Origin: Microlunatus parietis
GTDB taxonomy: Bacteria; Actinomycetota; Actinomycetes; Propionibacteriales; Propionibacteriaceae
Direction of reading: 5' to 3'
DNA length: 64,000 nucleotides
Assembly: GCF_013407955.1 (NCBI RefSeq)
Contig: NZ_JACCBU010000001.1
Coordinates: forward strand, 2,356,001 to 2,420,000
Part shown: positions 25,446 to 33,814 of the stretch, piece after piece
Position numbering within the stretch: position 1 is the stretch's first letter
Layout of the letters: every line of letters starts with the position of its first letter
Notes under the pieces: generated by a model
The model's database searches: none
What the model was told of the DNA's origin: nothing
The model's input: only the letters and a program-made list of their open reading frames with translations
Position numbers and translations under genes: made by a program

Positions 25446-26059
25446 CAGCCGGCCAGCCGGAGCGAGTCGGAGATGGTGATCAACTCGGCCGCACCCTCGG
25501 CTGTCTCCGGGCCGTCGGCGGTCACGAAGATCATCCAGCGCCCGGTGTCCAGCGTGGTGAGTACGGCGAGGTGCCCGTCATCGAAGTGGGCCAGCTGACG
25601 CAGCCCGCGGTGCCCGTCGATCATGATCTCGGTCACGGCGTCGGTGAGGCAGGCCTCGTCGGGGCAGCCGTCGGCCACGAAGGTCTCGTGCTGCCGCGCC
25701 AGTGCCGTGTCCTGGTCCCAGGACCGGTCGACCCAGACGGACAGCCAGCGCGGCGTGTCACTGGAGGCCTCGAGGTCGGGCACCACCCAGTCGCCGGTGT
25801 CGTCGCTGACCACCTGGCCCGCGTTGTGCGCCGTCGCCTCCCACCAGGTCTTCGGCAGCTCGACCGAGACCCGGCCCGCCTTGTCACTGAGCCGGTACGT
25901 GCTCGGAGCCGGCGTGACCAGGCGGGTCGCCACGGCGCCGGCCAACAGGAACTGGACCGCCATGATCAACACGCCGCAGCTGATCACGGCCGCGAGCCAA
26001 CCCCGGCCCGGGCCGGGGCGCTCGGCGCGCGCCTCGGCTGGGGCGCTCGGATACACCAT
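25445..26059 (-). CDS. Single-pass membrane protein, first of a tandem paralogous pair
   Basis: A 204-aa paralogue of the downstream gene: short cytoplasmic N-terminus, a membrane helix (about 20-40, WLAAVISCGVLIMAVQFLLA), and an external domain with GRVSVELPKTWW, VSDDTGDWVV, a CPDEAC pair and ISDSLRLAG at the end. The start at 26059 (MVYPSAPAEA) is chosen because the longer frame upstream is Ala/Arg-rich and overlaps the RNA helicase tail region. Function unknown. The pair is analogous in layout, though not in sequence, to the DUF2510 pair at 17.9-19.7 kb. Confidence 0.7.
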   Translation of the reverse strand: MVYPSAPAEARAERPGPGRGWLAAVISCGVLIMAVQFLLAGAVATRLVTPAPSTYRLSDKAGRVSVELPKTWWEATAHNAGQVVSDDTGDWVVPDLEASSDTPRWLSVWVDRSWDQDTALARQHETFVADGCPDEACLTDAVTEIMIDGHRGLRQLAHFDDGHLAVLTTLDTGRWMIFVTADGPETAEGAAELITISDSLRLAG

Positions 26060-26132
26060 GGCGAGAAGCGTAGGTTCGCCGCGCCTTCCCCGGGCCGATC
26101 CCGCGGAATCGTTACGGTGCCCCGCGATCAGG

Positions 26133-27590
26133 TCAGCGCCGGCGGGCGCTGAACGCGGCGGCGCTGTGGGTCGGTGACGCCGCAGGGCTCGAGGAGCCGG
26201 ACGACCGGCGACGGCCCCGGCTCCGGCCGCCTGCGGCGGGCCGGGAGGCCGTCTTGGTCTCCCGCTCCGCCGTCGCAGCCGTACCGGTGCCGCGGCCACG
26301 GCCCGCACCCCGGCGACGGCCGCGGCCGCCGCCGGCCGGACGCTCGGCGCGCTGCCGTTCACCCGCCGACCGGGTGACCGGCTGGCTCTCGGCCGGAGCC
26401 TCGAACTCGACCGGCTTCGTCAGCACCCGCGGTCCGGGCGCGAGCTCGCTGAGCACGGCGTGCCGGTCCGTGGTGATCTTGGTCGTGGTCGGGGTGATGC
26501 CGGCCGACCGGGTCAGCTGCCGTACCTCGTTGGCCTGGTCGGGCGTCGCCAACGTGATCACTGAGCCGGAGTTGCCGGCGCGAGCCGTACGGCCGGAGCG
26601 GTGCAGGTAGGCCTTGGGGTCCACCGGCGGATCGGCGTGGATCACCAGTGCCACATGATCAACATGGATCCCGCGGGCGGCGATGTCGGTGGCCACCAGA
26701 GTGGTCGCCTTCCCGCTGTGGAAGGCTTCCAGGTTGCGGGTCCGCGCGTTCTGGGCCAGGTTGCCGTGCAGCTCGACGGTCGGCACGCCGCTTCGGTTGA
26801 GCTTGCGGGCGAGCCCCTTGGCGCCGTGCTTGGTCCGGGTGAAGACGACCGTCCGGCCGGGGGCACTGGTCAGGTCGATCAAGATCGGCAGCCGGTTCTC
26901 CCGGGTCACCTGGAGGACGTGGTGCGACATGGTGCTCACCGGCGACTGCGCAGAGTCCGCCTGATGCACCTGCGGATCGACCAGGAACTGCCGGACCAGG
27001 GCGTCGACCGCCCGGTCCAGGGTCGCCGAGAACAGCATCCGCTGGCCGCCGGCCGGAGTGCCGGCGAGGAGTCGCCGTACGGCAGGCAGGAAGCCGAGGT
27101 CGGCCATGTGATCGGCCTCGTCCAGCACCGAGATCTCGACGTCGGACAGCGAGCAGAGTCCCTGCTCGATCAGGTCCTCGAGCCGGCCGGGGCAGGCGAC
27201 CAGGATGTCGGTGCCGCGACGGATCGCCGCGACCTGGGCGCCCTGGCCGACGCCGCCGAAGACGGTACGCGAGGTGAGCCCGGCCGCCTTCGCCAGCGGC
27301 TGCAGGGCGGCGTCGATCTGGGCGACGAGCTCCCGGGTGGGCGCCAGGATCATGGCCCGCGGCGCGCCGGAGCGGGGTCGGCGCCGGTTGGGACCGGACA
27401 GCCGCCCGACCAGCGGGAGCAGGAAGGCGAGGGTCTTGCCGGACCCGGTCCGGCCACGGCCCAGCAGGTCCCGCCCGGCGAACGCGTCGGGCAGGGTGGC
27501 CTGCTGAATGGGCGTGGGAGTGTCGAAGCCGAGCTCGGTGAGCACGGCGGCCAGGCGTGCGGGCACGCCCAGTTCGGTGAAGGAAGTCAA
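26133..27590 (-). CDS. DEAD-box RNA helicase with Arg-rich C-terminal tail
   Basis: About 485 aa. Motifs: Q-motif PTPIQQATLP, I GRGRTGSGKT, Ia PTRELVAQ, II with the DEAD box (VLDEADHMAD), III FSATLD, and VI HRSGRTARAG. The C-terminal 100 residues are Arg/Gly-rich, typical of RhlE-like helicases that bind RNA non-specifically through the tail. The start is uncertain: TTG at 27590 gives the family's usual N-terminus TSFTELGVP; a TTG at 27626 is in frame but less likely. A TAGACT box on the minus strand at 27729-27734 would leave a leader of about 140 nt, as is common for cold-induced RNA helicases (inference). Confidence 0.9.
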   Translation of the reverse strand: MTSFTELGVPARLAAVLTELGFDTPTPIQQATLPDAFAGRDLLGRGRTGSGKTLAFLLPLVGRLSGPNRRRPRSGAPRAMILAPTRELVAQIDAALQPLAKAAGLTSRTVFGGVGQGAQVAAIRRGTDILVACPGRLEDLIEQGLCSLSDVEISVLDEADHMADLGFLPAVRRLLAGTPAGGQRMLFSATLDRAVDALVRQFLVDPQVHQADSAQSPVSTMSHHVLQVTRENRLPILIDLTSAPGRTVVFTRTKHGAKGLARKLNRSGVPTVELHGNLAQNARTRNLEAFHSGKATTLVATDIAARGIHVDHVALVIHADPPVDPKAYLHRSGRTARAGNSGSVITLATPDQANEVRQLTRSAGITPTTTKITTDRHAVLSELAPGPRVLTKPVEFEAPAESQPVTRSAGERQRAERPAGGGRGRRRGAGRGRGTGTAATAERETKTASRPAAGGRSRGRRRSSGSSSPAASPTHSAAAFSARRR

Positions 27591-27763
27591 AGGGTTACAC
27601 CATCTGTGAGTACGTCCCGCCGACAATCCAGCCGGACGATTCCGGCGGGACTACGCACGGAGCAGATGTCAAGTGCTACGACGTGCGATCAACCCGCGGC
27701 AGGAACTCGACGAGTTGAAGAAGTGCTCAGTCTACGCAATCACCGGCGAATGAGACGAATCGG

Positions 27764-28210
27764 TCAGACCCAGGCGTCCGGGTTGTCGGCGAGATTCGCG
27801 ACGGTCCGCGGCAGTTTGGCCTTCGCGACGTGGTCCAGGGTGACCTGCTCCAGGATCGATCGCTCCGAGGCACGCAGGGCGATCCACACCTTCTGCAGGG
27901 TGATCGCGGCGCCGACATATTCCAGGTGCTCCGGCCGGCTGCCGCGGATGTTGGCGAGCTCTCCGTCCAGGGCACGGATCACGTCGGCGATGCTGATCTC
28001 CGTGGCCGGCCGGGCCAGCCGGTAGCCGCCGTCGGGGCCGCGCTGGCTCCGCAGCAGACCGCCGCGGCGCAGCTCGCCGAGGATGCTCTCCAGATACTTC
28101 GCGGGAATCTGCTGCGCGGCGGCCAGTTGATCGACAGTACGAGGCTCCCCCGCGGCGGCGAGTTCTGCGGCGGCGCGGAGGGCGTAATCGACTCGGGCTG
28201 AGAGGCGCAT
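27764..28210 (-). CDS. Rrf2 family transcriptional regulator
   Basis: A 148-aa winged-helix regulator: MRLSARVDYALRAAAELA at the start, recognition segment IPAKYLESILGELRRGGLL, wing SQRGPDGGYRLARP, and SIADVIRALDGELANIRG. This matches Rrf2 proteins. The Fe-S-ligating cysteines of IscR and NsrR are absent; no cysteine occurs in the protein, so an iron-sulfur sensor role is unlikely. It may act as an apo-type regulator of a neighbouring gene. TAAGGT lies 10 nt before the start. It is 13 bp downstream of the small membrane protein gene on the same strand. Confidence 0.88.
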   Translation of the reverse strand: MRLSARVDYALRAAAELAAAGEPRTVDQLAAAQQIPAKYLESILGELRRGGLLRSQRGPDGGYRLARPATEISIADVIRALDGELANIRGSRPEHLEYVGAAITLQKVWIALRASERSILEQVTLDHVAKAKLPRTVANLADNPDAWV

Positions 28211-28223
28211 CCTGTCGCAGACC

Positions 28224-28583
28224 TTACTGCCAGATCACCGCGATCGCCGACTCCGCAAGGGACATGATGAGGAGAATTCCCCACAGGCCACGCGGGATCG
28301 AGGTGAACTTCCGGTTGCTCGCCAGCAAGATCAACTGCAGGATCATGATCACGGCGACGACGATCGGCTGCACGTACCGACCGGACGGTTCGGAGTACGG
28401 GGCGAGACCGATCAACTGCCAGGCCGACACCACGACCCAACCGATCAGCTGCACCCAGCCACCGATCAGCATGCCGCCGGTGACCTCGGGGTCACGAGAC
28501 CGGAGCTGCCCCAACAGCCCGCCACAGGTCGCGGCGAAGCCCAACAGCGTGATCAAGAGCAGGATCTGGTGGGCTAGCTCCAT
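28224..28583 (-). CDS. Small four-helix membrane protein, unknown
   Basis: A 119-aa very hydrophobic protein with four predicted membrane helices (about 5-25, 35-60, 70-92, 98-117). The segments include LLLITLLGFAATCGGLLG and IVVAVIMILQLILLA. The start at 28583 (MELAHQILL) removes a polar extension and has a leaderless -10 box 7 nt upstream. No family is recognised. It is possibly co-transcribed with the Rrf2 gene downstream. Confidence 0.7.
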   Translation of the reverse strand: MELAHQILLLITLLGFAATCGGLLGQLRSRDPEVTGGMLIGGWVQLIGWVVVSAWQLIGLAPYSEPSGRYVQPIVVAVIMILQLILLASNRKFTSIPRGLWGILLIMSLAESAIAVIWQ

Positions 28584-28590
28584 GACGTCG

Positions 28591-28596
28591 AGCTTA
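28591..28596 (-). promoter_or_regulatory. -10 box (TAAGCT) of leaderless gene at 28583
   Basis: On the minus strand TAAGCT is followed by 7 nt and the ATG. It supports the shorter start and a transcript that may continue into the Rrf2 gene. Confidence 0.45.
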
Positions 28597-28707
28597 GTGT
28601 CCGAGCCTCCGGGTGTCCGGGACACCGCGATCCAGGTCTTCCCTGGTTCGGACGTCGGGCTCCCCTGATTTCGGCGCCGAGGCCTGGGCCGGCTGCCGCC
28701 GCGCCGG

Positions 28708-28713
28708 TAGCTT
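28708..28713 (+). promoter_or_regulatory. -10 box (TAGCTT) of leaderless gene at 28721
   Basis: TAGCTT is followed by 7 nt and the ATG of the GlsB-like gene; there is no ribosome binding site between them. Confidence 0.45.
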
Positions 28714-28720
28714 CGCGGGC

Positions 28721-28990
28721 ATGAGCATCCTCTCGTACCTCATCGTCGGCCTGGTCATGGGCACGTTGGCCAAGGCGATCCTCCCCGGCCGGGTCAACGG
28801 TGGCTGGATCAGCACGCTAGTCGTCGGCGTGGTCGGTGCGGTCGTCGGCGGGTTCCTCGGCGACCTGATCTTCAACCGCGGGATCAGCGGGTTCTTCTCG
28901 CTCTGGACCTGGCTGCTCGCTCTGGCCGGCAGCCTCGTCGTGCTGGCGATCTACGGCGTGATCAAGGGCCGCAAGTCGGCCCGCAGCTGA
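28721..28990 (+). CDS. GlsB/YeaQ/YmgE family small membrane protein
   Basis: An 89-aa protein with three hydrophobic segments and the glycine-rich pattern of the transglycosylase-associated family: LIVGLVMGTLAKAILPG, then GGWISTLVVGVVGAVVGGFLG, and a final helix before a basic tail (IKGRKSARS). Family members are small inner-membrane proteins often linked to stress; their molecular function is unknown. The start at 28721 is supported by a leaderless -10 box. A strong hairpin terminator follows at 29017. Confidence 0.85.
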   Translation: MSILSYLIVGLVMGTLAKAILPGRVNGGWISTLVVGVVGAVVGGFLGDLIFNRGISGFFSLWTWLLALAGSLVVLAIYGVIKGRKSARS

Positions 28991-29016
28991 CCCTTCCCCA
29001 CCACCGCGGGGATACC

Positions 29017-29044
29017 GACCCGGCCGGCAGCCGCCGGCCGGGTC
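29017..29044. terminator. Perfect 12-bp GC hairpin between convergent genes
   Basis: GACCCGGCCGGC (29017-29028) and GCCGGCCGGGTC (29033-29044) are exact reverse complements around a 4-nt loop. It lies between the stops of the GlsB-like and PNPOx genes, so it probably terminates both. There is no T-run, as is usual in high-GC actinobacteria. Confidence 0.7.
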
Positions 29045-29059
29045 TGCTGTGTCCGCCGG

Positions 29060-29563
29060 TCACTGCTGTGCGGCCCGCGCGGCCTGCTGCTCGATGAGTT
29101 CCGCGACGGGGGTCGGCAGCGTCGTCTCGAAGTCGATCAACTTCGCCCAGGTCGGCTTGACGACGATCCGGACCATGCCGTCGGCGTAGAGGGACCGGAT
29201 GCCGGCCTCCCACTCGACCCGCTGCTCCGGCGTCATCTGGTACGTGCTCGCGACCTTCAGGTACTCCTGCGGGATGTCGTCGGTCGGGTCCAGCTCGGCG
29301 TTGCCGCGGAGCAGCAGGATCTTCGGCGGGTGGACCTCCGTGTCGATGGTGAAGGCGACCGCCGGGTTGCGCCGCAGCGAGTGCAGCTTCGGGGCGTTCT
29401 TCGGGCTGCAGACGACCATCTCGGTCCCGTTCCAGGTGAACCCGATCGGGATGTTCCGCGGTGTGCCGTCCTTGGCGACGTAGGCGAGCCGGGTGATGTC
29501 CCGGCTCAGCAGTTCCTGGCTGTACGGGTGGTTCAGGACTTCGGCGATCTCGGTGGCGTTCAT
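29060..29563 (-). CDS. Pyridoxamine 5'-phosphate oxidase-fold protein
   Basis: A 167-aa split-barrel flavin-binding type protein. Recognisable are RLAYVAKDGTPRNIPIGFTW (strands 1-2, with the flavin phosphate region), KLHSLRRNPAVAFTIDTE, and the C-terminal RIVVKPTWAKLIDFET. In actinobacteria this group includes F420- or FMN-dependent reductases and haem-type proteins; the cofactor cannot be told here. The start at 29563 (MNATEIAEV) is set by AGGGAG 8 nt upstream; a longer frame exists. Confidence 0.85.
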   Translation of the reverse strand: MNATEIAEVLNHPYSQELLSRDITRLAYVAKDGTPRNIPIGFTWNGTEMVVCSPKNAPKLHSLRRNPAVAFTIDTEVHPPKILLLRGNAELDPTDDIPQEYLKVASTYQMTPEQRVEWEAGIRSLYADGMVRIVVKPTWAKLIDFETTLPTPVAELIEQQAARAAQQ

Positions 29564-29645
29564 GGTGGGCTCCCTCGGGTCTCTTTCGCTGACACCCGTG
29601 GAACGGAGCCCGCCACCGCGTTTCGACATCCTCCGGAGAGATGTT

Positions 29646-30386
29646 TCAGACGAGCCGGCGATCCGTGGCCCAGCGAGTCAGCTGGTGCCGGTTGGACAGC
29701 TGGAGCTTGCGCAGCACGCTGCTGACGTGGGTCTCGACGGTCTTGATCGAGATGAACAGCTCCTTGGCGACTTCCTTGTACGCATAGCCGCGCGCGATCA
29801 GCCGGAGCACCTCGCGCTCGCGCTGGGAGAGCCGGTCCAGGTCCTCGTCGACGCTCGCGATGTCGATCGCGCCGGAGAACGCGTCCAGCACGAACCCGGC
29901 CAGCCGCGGCGAGAACACGGCGTCGCCCTCGGCCACCCGGCGGATCGCGTCGATCAGTTCGTTGCCGGCGATCGACTTGGTGACGTACCCGCGGGCACCG
30001 GCGCGGATCACGCCGATCACGTCCTCCGCGGCGTCCGACACCGACAGCGCGAGGAACTTCTGCTCCGGGTTCTTCTCGTGCACCTTGCGGAGCACCTCGA
30101 TCCCACCGCCGCCGGGCAGGTGGACGTCGAGCAGCACGACGTCGGGCTGGGTCGCCAGCACGACCTTGATCGCGGTGTCGGCGTCGGCGGCCTCGCCGAC
30201 CACCTCGACGGCGCGGCCGATCTCGGCCTTCACGCCGGTCCGGAACATCGCATGATCATCGACGACGACCACCCGGCGCCGGGCCGGCGGTACGGCCGAT
30301 GCCGGCTGGGCCGGTTGTCCTTGCGGAGAAGGCGATCCGGGCTGACCGGGTCGCGGCGGCTGGGACGGGTTCGGTGGTTGGGTCAT
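29646..30386 (-). CDS. LuxR-type (NarL family) response regulator
   Basis: A 246-aa regulator: a Pro/Gln-rich N-terminal extension of about 35 aa, a receiver domain (RRVVVVDDHAMFRTG; phospho-acceptor Asp in VVLLDVHLPGG; Lys in GYVTKSI), and a C-terminal LuxR helix-turn-helix (LSQREREVLRLIARG ... KELFISIKTVETHVSSV). The start at 30386 (MTQPPNP) follows GAAGG with 6-nt spacing; another ATG two codons upstream is possible. It lies 19 bp downstream of its PspC-type histidine kinase and forms a two-component system with it. The likely target is the divergent PspC operon (inference). Confidence 0.92.
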   Translation of the reverse strand: MTQPPNPSQPPRPGQPGSPSPQGQPAQPASAVPPARRRVVVVDDHAMFRTGVKAEIGRAVEVVGEAADADTAIKVVLATQPDVVLLDVHLPGGGGIEVLRKVHEKNPEQKFLALSVSDAAEDVIGVIRAGARGYVTKSIAGNELIDAIRRVAEGDAVFSPRLAGFVLDAFSGAIDIASVDEDLDRLSQREREVLRLIARGYAYKEVAKELFISIKTVETHVSSVLRKLQLSNRHQLTRWATDRRLV

Positions 30387-30405
30387 CGTCATCCTTCGGT
30401 GATCA

Positions 30406-31905
30406 TCAATGGTTGTCGATCTTGAGCCGGACCTCGGTGCCGTCGCCCGGTTCGCTGCGGATCTCGGCACTGCCGCCGTGGCGTTCCATCCGGTCGATGA
30501 TGCTGCGCCGGACGCCCATCCGGTCGGCGCCCATGCCGGCCGGGTCGAATCCCTGGCCGCGGTCCCGGACGAACACCTCGAGTTCGTCGCCGAAGACCTC
30601 GGCGTAGACGTCGATCTTGTCCGCGCCGGAATGCTTGGCCGCGTTGACCATCGCCTCCCGGGCGGCGGCGACGATCGCCTGCACCGCCTCGCTGGGGTGG
30701 CTGTCGCCGACGGTGACCACCTCGATCGGGGTGCCGCGGTCGTCCTCGACGTCGGCGGCCGCGGCGGCCAGCGCGGCCTTGAACGTCACCTGCTCGGTCT
30801 CGTCGTCGTACAGCCAACCGCGCAGTTCCCGTTCCTGGCGCCGGGCCAGCCGCTGGACGATCTTCGGGTCGTCGGCCTGGCGCTGGATCAGGGCCAGCGT
30901 CTGCAGCACCGAGTCGTGCAGGTGCGCCGCCATGTCGGCCCGGGTCTCCGCCCGTACCTTCTCCGCCCGGGCCTCGTTCAGTTCCGCGCGCGACTTGTGC
31001 AGCCACGGCGCGAGCACGATCGCCAGCGCCGCCAGGGCGAGCATGGTCATCGCGAGCACGTTCGGCAACTGCTCGAAGTTGCCCTGCTGGACCAGCACCA
31101 GCGCGAAGGCGACGCCGACCAGGGCCAGGCCGAGGATCAACGAGACCGTCGTCAGGGAACGGTCCCGGGCCACCGAGCGGGCGGTCCGCGGCCGGGCGGC
31201 CAGCTCGGCCAGCGCCTGCCGCTGCCGGCTGACGTCGGCCTGCCGCCAGACCAGCGCGACGCCGGCGCAGGCGAACAGCACCGGCCAGAAGATCTGCTGG
31301 GCCATCCCGAGCCCGCTGATCTGGATCATCCAGAGCAGCCCGACCCCGAGGGCGACCAGCGCGAACATCGCGCCCCAGTCGAACCGGCGGATCTGTCCGG
31401 CCGAGTCGCGCATGCCGCTCCGGGACGCCGATTCCAGGCCGGGCGCGGCGCGGATCGGTTCCGGCGGGAGCAGCAGCCAGAGCAGGCCGTAGATGACGAC
31501 GCCGACGAACTGGATGCACATCAAGACGATGAAGCCGACCCGGAGCACCATCACCGGCCAGCCGAGGTGGCGGGCCAGGCCGGCGCAGACGCCGCCGAGC
31601 ATCGCGGTGCCGGCGAGCCGGGTGGCCCGGGGCCGTTCCTCGGGCTCCGGTTGCGGTACGGCAGCGGGCTTCGGCGGCACGGTCGACGGGAGTGGCGGAG
31701 GCGTCGGCGGTACGGGAGCAGCGGCCTGATCGGCAGTGGTCGGGGCTGGCTGTTCGACCTCGCCGACCTCGCCGGCCTCGCCGGCCTGGACGGTCTCGGC
31801 GACGTCCGAGGGCAGGGGGCGACCGTTCCCGGGGCGGTCCGCGTCGGAGGCGCCCGGGCCGGGCATCGATCGCGGTTCGGTCGCAGACATGGGCTCCTTG
31901 GCCAT
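30406..31905 (-). CDS. PspC-domain sensor histidine kinase
   Basis: A 499-aa protein with a Pro-rich cytoplasmic N-terminus (1-90), a PspC domain (about 94-147: GGVCAGLARHLGW plus a membrane helix), four or five further membrane helices up to about residue 300, then a HisKA_3 dimerisation helix (AAHLHDSVLQTLAL; phospho-His about 330) and an HATPase domain (REAMVNAAKHS N-box near 421; DRGQGFDPAGMG). It senses envelope state and phosphorylates the neighbouring LuxR-type regulator. The ATG at 31905 is used; a second ATG at 31890 preceded by AAGGAG is possible. It is divergent from the PspC membrane operon. Confidence 0.92.
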   Translation of the reverse strand: MAKEPMSATEPRSMPGPGASDADRPGNGRPLPSDVAETVQAGEAGEVGEVEQPAPTTADQAAAPVPPTPPPLPSTVPPKPAAVPQPEPEERPRATRLAGTAMLGGVCAGLARHLGWPVMVLRVGFIVLMCIQFVGVVIYGLLWLLLPPEPIRAAPGLESASRSGMRDSAGQIRRFDWGAMFALVALGVGLLWMIQISGLGMAQQIFWPVLFACAGVALVWRQADVSRQRQALAELAARPRTARSVARDRSLTTVSLILGLALVGVAFALVLVQQGNFEQLPNVLAMTMLALAALAIVLAPWLHKSRAELNEARAEKVRAETRADMAAHLHDSVLQTLALIQRQADDPKIVQRLARRQERELRGWLYDDETEQVTFKAALAAAAADVEDDRGTPIEVVTVGDSHPSEAVQAIVAAAREAMVNAAKHSGADKIDVYAEVFGDELEVFVRDRGQGFDPAGMGADRMGVRRSIIDRMERHGGSAEIRSEPGDGTEVRLKIDNH

Positions 31906-32090
31906 CGGTTCGGCCCTGTCGCCCGCCGCGCTGCCCGGCTAGCATCGTCAGGGCACAGCGGCGCCTTCCGGGCCGTCTGCCGCCATTAAACCCCGCGGAC
32001 CGTAATCGGGCGAGCAGGATTGGGGGCAGCCAGGCCCAATTGGGGGTGCTCCCGGATGGTACGAACGCACATGCCGGGAAGGATGGCCCC
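31906..32090. promoter_or_regulatory. Divergent promoter region of the PspC locus
   Basis: A 185-bp spacer between the kinase and the PspC/LiaF-like gene. It contains the 10-bp palindrome CCCAATTGGG at 32035-32044 inside a direct repeat of ATTGGGGG (starting about 32019 and 32039). These are good candidates for binding by the LuxR-type regulator (inference). A ribosome binding site (GGAAGG) lies 8 nt before the ATG at 32091. Confidence 0.4.
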
Positions 32091-33605
32091 ATGGGTTCGA
32101 TCTGGACGATCCGGCGCAGCACGGGTGACCGCAAGCTGACCGGTCTGTGTGGCGGCATCGCCGCACACTGGGGCATCGACCCGCTGCTGGTCCGGATCGG
32201 CGGAGTCCTGCTCGCGCTCAGCGGCGGTGTCGGCCTGGTGCTGTATCTGGCCGGCTGGCTGCTCATCCCCGAGCAGGACTCGGAGCGGTCCAAGCTCGAG
32301 GAGTTGGTCGGCCCGCGGATCCGGAAGGTGCCCCGCGAGGCGTGGATCGCGATCGTGGTGGTCGCCAGCGTGATCTCGATCAGCGTGTTTGGGTCGCTGC
32401 TGCCGTTCGGCCTCGGCCCCGCCCTGATCCTGGCCGGCATCTGGTACTTCGGCTATCACCGCGGCCGCCGCAATGACGGTCGTACGTCCTCGACGGAGGA
32501 GCCGACCACGCCGCCGGTCGGCCAGACCCCGCCGTCCCCGTACGTCCAGAGCCCACCCTCCCAGAGTCCGTACGCCCAGCATCCGTACGCCCAGAACCCG
32601 CACACCCAGAACTGGTACGGCCAGGACCAGGCCCGGCAGAACCCGACCGACCGGTCCGGGCAGACCCCGACCGCGGACAGCCCGTTCGCCCAGGCCGCCG
32701 AGGCCTGGCGGCGCCGGGTCGCCGAGGCGTCCGGGCAGCCGTCGGCCGAACACACCCGGCCGGCCGCCGATCCGGGGCCGGCCCGGCACCAGGAGCCGAC
32801 CGGCCCGGCCGGGCCCGCCGCGCCCACCGACTACCAGCAGCCGCCGTGGGCACGGGTCGATGATCGCGGGAGGACGCAACCGGATCCGGCGGTGGCCGAC
32901 GCGCAGGCCCGGGCCGCGTACTTCAGCAATCCCGACCCGATCGGGCTCTACCACCCGGAGCCGGCGCTGCCGGTGCCGGTCGCCCCGGCCCGGCCCGCCG
33001 ACCGCCCCTCGGCCCGCCGGCTGCGGCTGATCGGGCTGATCGCGGTCGGGCTGGTGCTGGCCGGCCTCGGCACCGCCGACGCGCTGGGGGCGCCGATCAC
33101 GGCCACGATCTACGTCGCCGCGGCCCTGCTGGTCGTCGGCATCACGCTGGTCGCCGCGACCTGGCTCGGCCGGGCCCGCGGCATCCTGCCGATCGGCATC
33201 GTGCTGGCATTCGTGCTGGCCGCCGTGTCGGTCGCCGGCGCCGCGCAGCAGGTGCAGGACATGGCCCGCGACGTCCGGGTCTACGCGACACCGGCCGACC
33301 TGCCGACCACGCCGATCGTCAAGGAGTTCGGCTGGCTGGAACTCGACCTGAGCCAGGTGGAGCTGACCAAGAACACGACGGTCGCCGCGAACGTCGATGT
33401 CGGAACGGTGCGGGTGCACGTACCCGAAGGGGTGAACCTGAACATCCGCTACCGGGTCGACAACGGCAGCGTGCTGGTGCTGGACCGGCGGGAGCAGTCC
33501 GGCAGCGATCTGGCCGACGAGGTGCCGGTGGCGGTGGATCCGAAGGCGCCGACGTTGACGCTGGACCTGCAACTCGACCAAGGTTATCTGGAGGTGACGC
33601 GATGA
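32091..33605 (+). CDS. PspC-domain membrane protein with LiaF-like C-terminus
   Basis: A 504-aa protein. The N-terminal PspC domain (about 7-60: RKLTGLCGGIAAHWGID then LLLVRIG-type helix) is followed by two membrane helices, a long Gln/Pro/Tyr-rich linker with repeated S-P-Y-x-Q elements (about 125-200), and a second membrane cluster (about 315-385). It ends in an extracytoplasmic beta domain with VRVHVPEGVNLNIRYRVDNG that resembles the LiaF/DUF2154-type C-terminus. PspC and LiaF proteins act in cell-envelope stress sensing. The stop overlaps the next gene by ATGA. The start at 32091 is set by GGAAGG. Confidence 0.85.
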   Translation: MGSIWTIRRSTGDRKLTGLCGGIAAHWGIDPLLVRIGGVLLALSGGVGLVLYLAGWLLIPEQDSERSKLEELVGPRIRKVPREAWIAIVVVASVISISVFGSLLPFGLGPALILAGIWYFGYHRGRRNDGRTSSTEEPTTPPVGQTPPSPYVQSPPSQSPYAQHPYAQNPHTQNWYGQDQARQNPTDRSGQTPTADSPFAQAAEAWRRRVAEASGQPSAEHTRPAADPGPARHQEPTGPAGPAAPTDYQQPPWARVDDRGRTQPDPAVADAQARAAYFSNPDPIGLYHPEPALPVPVAPARPADRPSARRLRLIGLIAVGLVLAGLGTADALGAPITATIYVAAALLVVGITLVAATWLGRARGILPIGIVLAFVLAAVSVAGAAQQVQDMARDVRVYATPADLPTTPIVKEFGWLELDLSQVELTKNTTVAANVDVGTVRVHVPEGVNLNIRYRVDNGSVLVLDRREQSGSDLADEVPVAVDPKAPTLTLDLQLDQGYLEVTR

Positions 33606-33778
33606 AGCGCGACGTCGTTTCGCTGATCGCGGGGCTTCTGTTGAGCACGATCGCCGTCTTCGCTCTGTGGACGGCGATCGCGGGAAAGATCGAATGGGGC
33701 GTACTGCGGGTGGCCGGACCGTTGACCTTGGTGGTGGTCGGCGTGCTCGGTCTCGCTCTCTCGCGGGGCAGGGAATAG
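33602..33778 (+). CDS. Small two-helix membrane protein of the PspC operon
   Basis: A 58-aa gene beginning at an ATG that overlaps the previous stop (ATGA, 33602-33605) and ending with TAG at 33776-33778. It translates as MKRDVVSLIAGLLLSTIAV..., two membrane helices (about 6-26 and 36-53) separated by a short charged loop (AGKIEWG), and ends SRGRE. Overlap with the upstream gene, the clean reading frame and the hydrophobic pattern make it a real gene despite its size. No family recognised; it probably works with the PspC proteins. Confidence 0.78.
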   Translation: MKRDVVSLIAGLLLSTIAVFALWTAIAGKIEWGVLRVAGPLTLVVVGVLGLALSRGRE

Positions 33779-33814
33779 ACCAATGGCGAACGACCAGAAC
33801 AAAGGAGAACTTCA

